Source: Alphaproteobacteria bacterium
Lineage (GTDB): Bacteria > Pseudomonadota > Alphaproteobacteria > SMXP01
Assembly: GCA_028285305.1 (NCBI GenBank)
Contig: JANQPV010000015.1
Coordinates: 1-57,549 of the forward strand
Direction of reading: 5' to 3'
Length of the DNA: 57,549 bases
Positions 25,204 to 33,737 of the stretch are shown piece after piece (the first letter of the stretch is position 1; the number at the start of each line of letters is the position of its first letter). A program made the position numbers and the translations under genes. The notes beneath the pieces were generated by a model. That model saw only the letters and a list, made by a program, of their open reading frames with translations. It searched no databases and was not told the origin of the DNA.

Positions 25204-25382
25204 CAGTCCTCAGGTAACCAGAGAATACTTAACAATCCCCCAATTCGCCGCGGTTGCACACGAGGTACACGTCGGAAAACCGAGCCTTTTCTGAAATCAA
25301 TTGGGTCGCGGCTTGTGATATAGTTGTGACGCTGTCATTCTTTATCCGAACGAAATCGGCATTTTTGGTTCGCCAATCACAA

Positions 25383-25411
25383 AAAAGAGCCCGCGTTGTG
25401 CGGGCTCTTTT
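25383..25411. terminator. Factor-independent terminator of the beta-barrel gene
   Basis: A 12-base stem AAAAGAGCCCGC/GCGGGCTCTTTT with a 5-base loop, 25 bases after the stop of the outer-membrane protein gene. The A-tract and T-tract on both flanks let it work in either direction. It also closes the promoter region of the beta-helix unit from read-through. Confidence 0.92.
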
Positions 25412-25435
25412 CACGTTTTGTTGAAGTGCCGGTTC

Positions 25436-26818
25436 TTACAGTTTTCCGACAATCTCGATGCGTACAATATTTTGTCCGAACTCTTCGACCGTTGCGAGGT
25501 CCGAGTTCCGGGTGCGGTGGCGATAGCTCAGACCGGCCTCAAAATATTGATTGAGAAGGTAGCGGGCAGATACGCCGACTTGATACTCATCATCCGTGCG
25601 GCCGATCCCTTCGAAATTCCGTCTGAGATAGTTGCCTTCGAGCGAGGCAATCAAGTTCCTCAGAAACTCGTGGTCGACACGAATCCCCACGGAATTGTCC
25701 AACGTCGCCGTTGCCGCAGTTGCGCCATCAACAACGGTGGTTTCCTGAACGGTACGGTCCGCATCAAACGTCACGCTCGTCAAGCCTGTAGGATTCCAAT
25801 AGATGGTCGCCCCCGCTGTATAGCCGTCGGCTTCCGAAAGCCTTGCATCATCGTAAGATTGCGAGAGATATCCGGCGTAAAATTCGCCAAATGTGACTCC
25901 GCCGAAGTCCAGTTCAACACCGCCGACAACTGTATAGCCGTCAGAGTCGCGATTAAAGCCGTTGTCATCAAGCGCGCTGTCATATTCGCGCTTGTTCCAA
26001 CCACCGCGGACAAACGGCTTGTAGTTCTCAGAGAACTCGAACGTCACTTGGGCATTCGCGCCGTAAACGGTGCGGTCCCTGTCGTCGTTGTTGATGGTCG
26101 TTCCGACAGAGGTTTGAACGTCGTCGAAATCGAGCTCATCGTAGGTACCGCTTAAACGCAGCTTGAGCCTGCGCACGCCGCGTTCGATTGCGATTGAAGC
26201 CGAGGTCGTATCGAATTCAGTGGGTTCAACGCCGTTCACATCGTCAGGCGATCCGCGATTCTCGTGGCTCTGTCGGTAACCTGCATCGAGGAACAGCAAA
26301 ATGAACTCTGGCGTACCGTAGCGATAGCCACCTGCAAAGGCATAGTCCTCATAGTTTTCGTCATCGTTATCCGCATAGATGCCGATGTCAGCTTCGCCGC
26401 TCACGCGAAACCTATGCAATCCTTCATCATCCCGCCCCACAATTCTCGGGCGGATCTTCGTGATGAAATCGCTTTCTTCGTTATTCTCATCGGCGAAGAT
26501 ATTGTCATTATACTCTTCTTGGATCCGCAGTTCCGGTGTGAAGACCAGACCCCCGAAGAGAATTCCTTTTGCGTCGTAATCTGGCCGCGGACGTTCTCGA
26601 ACCGTCTGTCCGCGTCTTTCTTGTGAAGCCTGATATGCGCCAGCTTGAGCTGCAGAGGGCGCGCTGGGCACTTGAATTCCTGACACCTGGGCGACTTGGA
26701 ATTCGCCGTTAGCCGACTTGTAGTCCTTAGCTAACGCCGCCGAGGCGCCGATTAAGCTGGTTCCGGCAGCAAGGCTCGCCACCAACGCCAGCTGTGAAAT
26801 GTGACCTTTGGGCTTCAT
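25436..26818 (-). CDS. Outer-membrane beta-barrel protein of the EPS locus (BBP2-like)
   Basis: A 460-residue outer-membrane protein. Residues 1-30 are a signal peptide (cleavage near AALAKD), then a 60-residue Gln/Pro/Arg-rich spacer. From about residue 85 (GILFGGLVFTPELRIQEEYNDNIF) the sequence alternates polar and hydrophobic residues in amphipathic strands; the start is typical of the putative beta-barrel porin 2 family, often found in alphaproteobacterial exopolysaccharide clusters. It may help the glycan cross or attach to the outer membrane, given that the Wza-like protein at 38756 is too short to form its own outer-membrane channel. It is transcribed alone, divergently from the first GT4 gene, and ends at a strong terminator. 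Function is inferred from family and place. Confidence 0.82.
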   Translation of the reverse strand: MKPKGHISQLALVASLAAGTSLIGASAALAKDYKSANGEFQVAQVSGIQVPSAPSAAQAGAYQASQERRGQTVRERPRPDYDAKGILFGGLVFTPELRIQEEYNDNIFADENNEESDFITKIRPRIVGRDDEGLHRFRVSGEADIGIYADNDDENYEDYAFAGGYRYGTPEFILLFLDAGYRQSHENRGSPDDVNGVEPTEFDTTSASIAIERGVRRLKLRLSGTYDELDFDDVQTSVGTTINNDDRDRTVYGANAQVTFEFSENYKPFVRGGWNKREYDSALDDNGFNRDSDGYTVVGGVELDFGGVTFGEFYAGYLSQSYDDARLSEADGYTAGATIYWNPTGLTSVTFDADRTVQETTVVDGATAATATLDNSVGIRVDHEFLRNLIASLEGNYLRRNFEGIGRTDDEYQVGVSARYLLNQYFEAGLSYRHRTRNSDLATVEEFGQNIVRIEIVGKL

Positions 26819-27411
26819 GACTCTGACTCATCCCCTTTTAGAGCTGATTTACCTTATTCCTTACTGCAGCTAAATGGTTAACAGTTAGTAAGAAATGGAT
26901 TCTCCGTTTGTACGCACCGCAATAACACGGCGCTTCCATTTACTAAAGCGAGGTTTTTAACCACATCGCAAGTAGATTTCGTGTCGCGTTAGTCTTAATT
27001 CTAAGAATGTGTGGGGCCAAACAACTGTGCGTTGAATACGATGTGATTCGGGCCTGGTTTGCCGGGATTTGCGGGTCACGAAAAGGGCTCATACAGGTTA
27101 TTTTAAGACCATTTGATCCGAAAGCAGAATGTCGCTTGGCTCGATCATCCAAGATCCGATGAAAATATGCCTTGGGCCGTCCTAGCGCGATCATCAATTG
27201 AGCGAGTGTTACGATTGTCTCGCGGATCTATAGGGCAATGCTATCAAATAAGCCGGATTCTTGCTATTGAACTGGTCGGGAATTGGTACGTATGAAAGGC
27301 GAAGATCGTACAAGGGTTTATTGCTACCCGCCCAATATCGGCCAATAAGTTATCGTTAAACCAATTTGGCTATGACGGACGAATATACAAATTGGTAAGG
27401 CGCAAAGTTAA
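26819..27411. other. Divergent intergenic region with inverted repeat before the GT4 gene
   Basis: 593 bases between the beta-barrel gene and the first GT4 gene, AT-richer than the flanks and without a convincing reading frame. ACCAATTTG (27360-27368) and CAAATTGGT (27388-27396) are perfect 9-base complements 19 bases apart, ending 15 bases before the GT4 ATG. The rest must hold two promoters, but I could not place a clear -35/-10 pair. Confidence 0.5.
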
Positions 27412-28635
27412 ATGTCAGTAACTACTTACAGTAAAAAGGAACTTGGGCTGGAAGAGAAATCTCCCAACGTTCACAATGTCGGGCGCCTGTCCCCGCGCCT
27501 TTCCGGCGCGTCAAAAGAAGTCACCATCGTCCAGTATTGCATCACGCATTACCGGGTGAACTTCTACGAAGAACTTAAGCGAATACTTCGCGACAAAGAC
27601 ATTAATCTTCGGCTGCTCTATTCGGGCCCGCCCACCGATCCCAAGCGCGGCAACTTGATCAAGCATCTCTACGATGACGTACCTTGGGGAGAGAAGATCC
27701 CGGTTCGCGTGTTTCCGAACCGACTTAGGTGGCAACCGTACATCAAGGCCACCAGCACTTCTGATCTCGTTATCGTCGAGCATGCGATCAAGAATATCAT
27801 GAGTTATCACTCCTTTCTTTTGCCCATGCTCGACCGCTCGAAACTCGCGTTTTGGGGACACGGTTGGGACCATCAGAAGCATGATATCAGCAAGGGCCAC
27901 GAGCCCTTCAAAATTTGGATGGGTAAACAGGCTCACTGGTACTTTGCGTATACTGAGAAAGTAAGAGATCGGCTGGTTAGCGAGATGGGATACAATCCCG
28001 ACAGAATCACAGCTGTCGAAAATGCTGTAACACCGCCGGTTTCCGCCGTCGACGATACGTATAAAGAGCAGTTGCGTGCCGAGCTAAATCTGGATCCCGA
28101 TTCGCGAGTTGCCGTTTTTTGCGGAAAAATCTACGGCCTTAAACAGATTGACCTTCTGTTGGAGGCCGCTCACCGCATCCACCAACAGGTTCCCAAGTTC
28201 CGCCTTATTATAGCCGGAGCCGGCGAAGAAGAAGAAAAGGCCGTTCGGTCCGCCCGCGAGCATGATTACATTAGTTTCGTCGGCCCCGTCCGCGACGAGA
28301 AGAAAGCGGCTGTCTTTTCGTTGGGTCACGTTGTAGCGATGTCCGGTTTGGTTGGACTTGGCGTTGTAGACGCGTTTCACTTTGGCCTGCCGCCGGTGGC
28401 ACCTGATTTCCCCTACCACAGTCCCGAGTTCGGCTACCTGGATCATGAGCAAAACGCAATCATCACGGAAAACAATAGTGATAGTTATGCGGATGGTATC
28501 ATTCGCCTGCTGATGGATGAACCTCTTCGGCTGAAACTTGCCGATGCCTGCACGCAGCGAGCTTCGACACTCACCGTGGAGAACATGGCTCAGCGGTTTG
28601 CCGACGGTATAGAAAACGCGCTTGAAGCGATCTGA
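27412..28635 (+). CDS. Glycosyltransferase, family 4 (GT-B fold)
   Basis: A 407-residue cytoplasmic glycosyltransferase. The N-domain starts EVTIVQYCITHYRVNFYEEL at about 37-56 after a polar leader. The C-domain has VAVFCGKIYGLKQIDLLLEA, FRLIIAGAGEEEEKA, and SFVGPVRDEKKAAVF, which follow the usual order of GT4 enzymes (glycosyl transferases group 1). The normally conserved EPFGxxxxEA site is replaced by MSGLVGLGVVDAFHFGLPPV, so it is a divergent member. It probably adds one sugar of the repeating unit to the lipid carrier. Another GT4 gene follows after 52 bases in the same direction. No strong ribosome site precedes the ATG. Donor and linkage unknown. Confidence 0.85.
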   Translation: MSVTTYSKKELGLEEKSPNVHNVGRLSPRLSGASKEVTIVQYCITHYRVNFYEELKRILRDKDINLRLLYSGPPTDPKRGNLIKHLYDDVPWGEKIPVRVFPNRLRWQPYIKATSTSDLVIVEHAIKNIMSYHSFLLPMLDRSKLAFWGHGWDHQKHDISKGHEPFKIWMGKQAHWYFAYTEKVRDRLVSEMGYNPDRITAVENAVTPPVSAVDDTYKEQLRAELNLDPDSRVAVFCGKIYGLKQIDLLLEAAHRIHQQVPKFRLIIAGAGEEEEKAVRSAREHDYISFVGPVRDEKKAAVFSLGHVVAMSGLVGLGVVDAFHFGLPPVAPDFPYHSPEFGYLDHEQNAIITENNSDSYADGIIRLLMDEPLRLKLADACTQRASTLTVENMAQRFADGIENALEAI

Positions 28636-28687
28636 ATCTGGTCTCTTATTCGGTTAGGTCTCCTGGCTCAACATATCGGCACCGGTC

Positions 28688-29938
28688 ATGCGTATCCTCT
28701 ATATTAACTCATTCCTGGGCAGATACGATTTTTGGACCGGGGAGCGCGGCCGTCAGCTTGTGAGCGCGTTGCAGGATCAAGGTGCTGAAATCACATCGTT
28801 CCCCTCTTACGGCCCACCCTCCCCCACCTCTGATGCGAAGCCTGACGCAAAGGAGAATACGTCGTCGCTGAAACAGTTGGTAAAGGAAGACCTGCCCCCT
28901 TGGTTGAGGGACTTAATCATTGAGTCCTTTATGGTTGTGCGCGGACTTGCCAAGACGGCTGTAACCAGCGCTCGTATCCTGCTCAATCGCCAGAAATACG
29001 ATTGCGACGTCATTCTTGCCAGAACGTTCGAGTACGAATGGACGCCGACACTGGTATCGAAGATCTTGAAGCGTCCTTTGGTCTTGGAGATTCATGCCCC
29101 GTTGTACAAAGAGCGTCTATTGAGAGGGGGAAAGGAGTCCAAGTTCTTCAGAAGTCTGGAAGGGGCCATGTGGCGCCATGCAGATGGACTTTGGGTTCAC
29201 ACACACGAATTGAAGCGCATTGTGTCAGAAGATGCGGCCTCTTCGCGGATCGAAATCATACCTTGGGGTGTCCCCGCCCCAACGGCCGTTGCCCAGCAAA
29301 GGACCTTGCCTGAGGACGTCGTCAATTTCGTCTTTGTGGGGAGCTTTTATGGTTGGCACGGTATTCTTGATTTGATCGATGCTTTCGCGAAGGCCCGCCG
29401 CCAAACGCAAAACATCCACCTCACGCTCGTCGGTGACGGCATCGAACGTGCGCGCTGTGAAGTGCGGCTCCAAGAATTGGGACTCTCCGACAGTGCGACA
29501 CTCACCGGGTGGCTGCCCAAACACGAGGTTTCCGAGCGACTCTTGGCGGCCGATGTTGGTGTGGCGCCCTACGCCAAAATTGAAAATTTCTATTTTGAGC
29601 CCGTCAAGGTTCTGGACTACATGGCGCATGGACTTGCGATTATCGCTTCTGATCAAGGCCAGATTTCCATGATGCTGGAAAACGAAGAAGACGCCTTATT
29701 GGTCGAGCCCGGAAACGTCGATGCGCTCGCAGACGCCATTGTTCAACTGGCGAACGAAGAGATCTTGCGTCGTTCATTTGGAGAGAGAGCAAAAGCCAAA
29801 GCCCCCACTTGGGCACAGACCGCGGAAGCTGTTCTTGAGCTCTGCTCGGGGGCTCTTGTTCACGCGCAAACGCCCAGCGACTCCGCTCGGCTGGAGGAAC
29901 CAGGACGTTCGCGGCCCTCTGCTGCTGTTAGCGATTAG
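28688..29938 (+). CDS. Glycosyltransferase, family 4 (GT-B fold)
   Basis: A 416-residue GT4 enzyme. The N-terminus MRILYINSFLGRYDFWTGERG is a typical acceptor-domain start with a Gly-rich loop. In the C-domain, VNFVFVGSFYGWHGILDLIDA, HLTLVGDGIERA, ATLTGWLPKHEV and the donor-site segment VGVAPYAKIENFYFEPVKV then LDYMAHGLAIIAS are all in family order. The last 35 residues are polar and probably disordered. It follows the previous GT4 gene by 52 bases and ends 59 bases from the convergent wzy-like gene. Expected role is one step in assembling the lipid-linked repeat unit. Confidence 0.88.
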   Translation: MRILYINSFLGRYDFWTGERGRQLVSALQDQGAEITSFPSYGPPSPTSDAKPDAKENTSSLKQLVKEDLPPWLRDLIIESFMVVRGLAKTAVTSARILLNRQKYDCDVILARTFEYEWTPTLVSKILKRPLVLEIHAPLYKERLLRGGKESKFFRSLEGAMWRHADGLWVHTHELKRIVSEDAASSRIEIIPWGVPAPTAVAQQRTLPEDVVNFVFVGSFYGWHGILDLIDAFAKARRQTQNIHLTLVGDGIERARCEVRLQELGLSDSATLTGWLPKHEVSERLLAADVGVAPYAKIENFYFEPVKVLDYMAHGLAIIASDQGQISMMLENEEDALLVEPGNVDALADAIVQLANEEILRRSFGERAKAKAPTWAQTAEAVLELCSGALVHAQTPSDSARLEEPGRSRPSAAVSD

Positions 29939-29997
29939 CCCGCGCTATAGCTATCTCCCCGATGTACTCAGCCGTCTGACATTGATAAGCCCCTGAG

Positions 29998-31311
29998 CTA
30001 AGTCGCAGCGGGCATAACTCGCCGACCCCATTGGCTCAGCTCTTCATACTCGCGCTGGGTGAACGTCCCCATCTGCAGCCTAGTGGCGAAGGGCATCAGC
30101 GCGATGCCCCAGAAAAGTGGAAAGTTCAATAAGTTCTGTGTAAACATTATCCCAAGGATGATTGGAATCGCGAGCCCAACTTTAAGACCGTTTCCACCGG
30201 ACATTCTGTATAGGGCGCGGCCCATCCAGAAGAGATAAAACCCAAAGCCGAACAGTCCGTATTTCACGAGCGAACCGGAGACACCATTGTTGTCCTTCAT
30301 CGATTCCATGGCCGGATGGAACATGAAGCGGGTTTCCGTTGCGATGCCCCAGCCTACAAAGGGCTGACGCTCCAGATACTGCCAGTCCACGAGCCAAGAG
30401 CCAAATCGCGTCAAATGATAGTTCCCCGATGCAGTTACCGCCTCATTCAACTGATGTGAAATCTTGTGCGAGAGGGCATTGTCCATATTCAGCGCAATAA
30501 TGCCGGTCACGAGGATCGCCAAGCCAAGCGTGGCCTGAGTGTACGTGCGAGAAGTCAGCTCCCGCCAATTGTTTGCCCTTTTAAATTGCAACAACAAGAT
30601 CAGAGGTGTCAGGAGAATTGACGTCGTCGAGAATGTCGACACGATTGCGACCACCAAGATAATGAGCTGGCGTCTGTAAATCCGTTGGTCGTATAAATCC
30701 CTTGTCAGGCCAAGGAAAATCGCCGCCACCATCAAATAGCCGGCAAACGCACCGGGTTCCGAAAAATATCCCGAATTCCGGTCTCTCTCGTAAGCCACGT
30801 CGAAATTATAAATGCCGATATGATAGTCGCCCGGGACCGCGACAATCGCCTCGAGCCAGCCAAACAAATTCTTAATGTCAAAACCGACAAACAGTCCTGC
30901 TTGTTCGACCGCATAAAAACCAAGCCCCAGAATGGCAGACGCGACCATAACGTCTACGAACTTCCTCGGAAAATCTATGACGTTGACCACGACGCCATAT
31001 CCGATCAACAAGCGGATGTACCATCCGAGCAGCGTGTAATACGGATAAAAGTCGAACATTATGCATTGGATGCAGAACAAAACCGCAAAAAAGCCGGCAA
31101 ACACTAGAAACGGTTTGGTCAAGATCGGTTTGCGGCGCCAGAAGAAGACGAACAACACAATCGCTGCAGCGACCAATAGAAATGCATCCGTCCGACCAAA
31201 AGCCGAGAACGTGGTGTTGCCGGAGAAATTGATCAACATTGCGACCAAAAAGTATTCCAGCCAAACGCTTCGGCGTCGCCTATTTTCGGGAAGTTCAATT
31301 TGGTTCGTCAC
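29998..31311 (-). CDS. Wzy-like O-antigen/EPS polymerase (O-antigen ligase superfamily)
   Basis: A 437-residue integral inner-membrane protein with about ten hydrophobic segments and a large periplasmic loop of roughly 80 residues around 275-350. Marks include RNSGYFSEPGAFAGYL near residue 180, where the Arg and the EPG motif recur in Wzy-type polymerases, and the loop segment LVDWQYLERQPFVGWGIATE, typical of O-antigen ligase/polymerase proteins. It most likely joins lipid-linked repeats in the periplasm. The gene is alone on the minus strand between plus-strand glycosyltransferase and asnB-like genes. Separation of polymerase from ligase is not possible by eye; the EPS setting favours polymerase. 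Confidence 0.83.
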   Translation of the reverse strand: MTNQIELPENRRRRSVWLEYFLVAMLINFSGNTTFSAFGRTDAFLLVAAAIVLFVFFWRRKPILTKPFLVFAGFFAVLFCIQCIMFDFYPYYTLLGWYIRLLIGYGVVVNVIDFPRKFVDVMVASAILGLGFYAVEQAGLFVGFDIKNLFGWLEAIVAVPGDYHIGIYNFDVAYERDRNSGYFSEPGAFAGYLMVAAIFLGLTRDLYDQRIYRRQLIILVVAIVSTFSTTSILLTPLILLLQFKRANNWRELTSRTYTQATLGLAILVTGIIALNMDNALSHKISHQLNEAVTASGNYHLTRFGSWLVDWQYLERQPFVGWGIATETRFMFHPAMESMKDNNGVSGSLVKYGLFGFGFYLFWMGRALYRMSGGNGLKVGLAIPIILGIMFTQNLLNFPLFWGIALMPFATRLQMGTFTQREYEELSQWGRRVMPAAT

Positions 31312-31643
31312 TCAACTCTCACTGCTTTCTCTCAGTGCTTGACGGGGTCGCGCCTGCATCCCCGATCGAGGCTGGATCCTTTCTCAGCCTCGAAAATACC
31401 AAAATAACTGGGCAATGCTATGTCCAGTTATACTGTTCGTTAGACATTTCCTTATTGTGGTTAATATTCAGCTTCCTTGCGCCGCGCTTTTGCGTGGTGT
31501 GTATTCGATCTCACTGATTGCGCAGTCCACGCGACTCCATCAGAACCTGCAATGCTTAGTGATTAGGCAATTTAAATGCGCTAGTGTTGCAAACAAGGCG
31601 GCCCGCTCAAAAAAGAGGCCGCTGCTCAGTCGAAGGGTAGTTC
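31312..31643. promoter_or_regulatory. Divergent control region with two hairpins and a candidate promoter
   Basis: TCGAGGCTG (31366-31374) and CAGCCTCGA (31385-31393) are a perfect 9-base inverted repeat. ATAACTGG (31404-31411) and CCAGTTAT (31424-31431) are a second, 8-base one. Nine bases further a promoter-like pair TTAGAC (31440-31445) and TAATAT (31462-31467), 16 apart, points toward the asnB-like gene. The second repeat sits where an activator would bind. No reading frame here is convincing. Confidence 0.45.
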
Positions 31644-33611
31644 ATGTCGGGATTTGCGGGTTGTTTTCATTTCGAAGATTCGAAGTCCAAAGCTGACTGT
31701 CAGTATTTGGGCCGACTGGGACATTCCATTGAACATCGCGGAGAAGCTGGACAGGCCGACTGGATCAGCGAAAGCGGCTCTGTTGGCGTTGCCTTTCGGG
31801 ACGCGGCCGCTCAGCGCGCAGGAAACGCGAACCAACCTGCCTTTTCCTCCGATGGCAGTCTTGTCGTCGTCTTCGACGGAACCATCTACAACGCACATGA
31901 TATCAAGCAAGAACTCTTGGCCAGTGGGAATGCGGATTTTAGCGGAGAGCCCACCCAATACGATATCGTGGCACAAGCACTGCGCGTATGGGGAATAGAA
32001 GCTCTGACGCGTTTTCGTGGTGTGTTTGCCATTGCGTTTTGGGATGAGCGAGAAAAGGCTTTATGGCTCATCCGTGACCGAGTCGGAGCGAAACACCTCT
32101 ACTTTCGAAAGACTGAAAACAAGATTGTCTTTGCGAACGAACTCAAGGCCATTCTTGCTGATCCGGAGTGTCCGATCGAAATAGAAGAAGAAGCCCTCTA
32201 CCATTACATGACCTTTCAGGCTTCGCCTGCGCCCCTCACATTCCTCAAATCGATCTCGAAGTTACAGAGCAGTTCTTGGCTGCGTGTGGATACCTCCGGC
32301 AATGTGAAGTCAGGTCGGTATTGGGATGTCTTCGATGACCTGAATCCGCGTGTCAACGTTTCGCACAAGGATCTATCGGAATCTCTGATTGCGAAGTTGC
32401 GTGACTCCGTAAAGGCGGCCAGCCATGCCGACACACCCGTTGGAGTGCTGTTGTCGGGCGGCGTTGATTCCAGTGTCAATGCGAAGTTGCTGTCCGAGGA
32501 ATCGGACCAACCCGTCAAGTCGTTTACGGCCGGTTATGCCGGAGACTATGACCCGACTGGCGAAATGAACCGCAAGGGTGCGTCGTATGCGAACGAAATA
32601 GATTATGCCCGCATGATGGCCGAACGGTCCCACATCACTTATTGCGAAAAGATGCTGACGATGGACGAGGTCATTGAAGGACTACCGAAAATGATCTGGC
32701 ACTTGGATGAGCCCGTCGCCGACCCGGGTGCCGTGCCCTTGTTCTTTCTCGGTCAACTTGCCCATCACGAAGGCGTGGCGGCCTTTCAATCGGGTGAGGG
32801 CGCGGACGGACTTTTTCTCGGAACGGCGGGTGCGCAAAAGCTGCGCAAACTGCAGCATCTGGACGGAATGCCCATACCGCGGGCTTTCAAGGCCCTTGGT
32901 CTCAGCGCCATGCAGAGCATGGGCAAGTCGGATACTTTTGCCTATGAGCGCCTCAGACGCACCGTGAACAATGAAGCGGTGTTCTGGAGCGGCGGTGAAA
33001 CCTTTACCCACGAACAAAAACTTCGGATTCTCTCACCCCGATTGCGGGAGCAATTCAAAGGCTTCTCTTCTTGGGAGGCGGTCAGGGACATACGCACGCG
33101 GTTCGAAGACAGGGCATGGGAAAAATCGCCTCTGGCCTGGATGACCTATGTCGATCTGAATCTTAGATTTCCGGATTGGCTTTTGATGCGGATCGAGAAG
33201 ATGGCAATGGCGTCAGGTGTTGAGGCACGATTTCCTTTTCTCGACCACCACTTCATCCAGTTCATGATGAGCATTCCAGAAGTCGACAAAGTTGGGGACG
33301 GAACTCTGAAGTATCTCTTCAAAATGGGGGCCCGCGGACTAATCCCAGACGATATCATCGATCGCCCCAAGCAGGGCCTTGGTCTTCCGGTGCATGAATG
33401 GTTCTTCGACAAATTGGGCGACGTGGCGCGAGAAAGCCTTAAAAACTTTTGTGCACAAACGGACTTATACGACTTGTCCGCGGTTGAGGCTCTCGCACAG
33501 CGGCGCGAAGCAGACCATGCCCACAATACGCGGCAGTACTATGCGCTCATGAACGTGGCCCTTTGGTGGGACGGCGTGCAGGAGAATTCGGCGCTCCTGA
33601 GGGCGGCGTAG
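31644..33611 (+). CDS. AsnB-like asparagine synthetase/amidotransferase with Cys2 replaced by Ser
   Basis: A 655-residue protein with both domains of glutamine-hydrolysing asparagine synthetase. The glutaminase half is recognisable (SGFAGCFHF at the start, GHSIEHRGEAG, FDGTIYNAHDIKQEL, FANELKAIL), but the essential nucleophile Cys2 is Ser: the second codon is TCG. In the synthetase half the ATP loop SGGVDSS at 271-277 is intact, with DEPVADPGAVPLFFL, GEGADGLF, GVEARFPFLDHHF and KQGLGLPVHEWF in order. It should therefore activate a carboxylate with ATP but depend on free ammonia or another amine. In glycan loci such proteins are proposed to make sugar uronamides. It ends at a bidirectional terminator. 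The gene is alone on the plus strand. Confidence 0.9.
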   Translation: MSGFAGCFHFEDSKSKADCQYLGRLGHSIEHRGEAGQADWISESGSVGVAFRDAAAQRAGNANQPAFSSDGSLVVVFDGTIYNAHDIKQELLASGNADFSGEPTQYDIVAQALRVWGIEALTRFRGVFAIAFWDEREKALWLIRDRVGAKHLYFRKTENKIVFANELKAILADPECPIEIEEEALYHYMTFQASPAPLTFLKSISKLQSSSWLRVDTSGNVKSGRYWDVFDDLNPRVNVSHKDLSESLIAKLRDSVKAASHADTPVGVLLSGGVDSSVNAKLLSEESDQPVKSFTAGYAGDYDPTGEMNRKGASYANEIDYARMMAERSHITYCEKMLTMDEVIEGLPKMIWHLDEPVADPGAVPLFFLGQLAHHEGVAAFQSGEGADGLFLGTAGAQKLRKLQHLDGMPIPRAFKALGLSAMQSMGKSDTFAYERLRRTVNNEAVFWSGGETFTHEQKLRILSPRLREQFKGFSSWEAVRDIRTRFEDRAWEKSPLAWMTYVDLNLRFPDWLLMRIEKMAMASGVEARFPFLDHHFIQFMMSIPEVDKVGDGTLKYLFKMGARGLIPDDIIDRPKQGLGLPVHEWFFDKLGDVARESLKNFCAQTDLYDLSAVEALAQRREADHAHNTRQYYALMNVALWWDGVQENSALLRAA

Positions 33612-33684
33612 CACCTCATGTAGCCCCCAGTGATTTCGTGTCCGCGCGGCGCAACAAGAAGCGGACATTGTCGCGCACCAAACG

Positions 33685-33710
33685 AAAAGGCAGCTCTTCG
33701 GCTGCCTTTT
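33685..33710. terminator. Bidirectional terminator between asnB-like and sugar transferase genes
   Basis: A 10-base stem AAAAGGCAGC/GCTGCCTTTT with a 6-base loop lies between two convergent genes, 74 bases after one stop and 28 before the other. A- and T-tracts on both sides make it work in both directions. Confidence 0.92.
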
Positions 33711-33737
33711 GAGAGTTTCGACGCGGTGCCGCGTTAA

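Noticed and set aside
25229-25414. 61-codon frame on the minus strand
   Set aside because: Its start lies inside the terminator hairpin at 25383-25411, so it is unlikely to be expressed.
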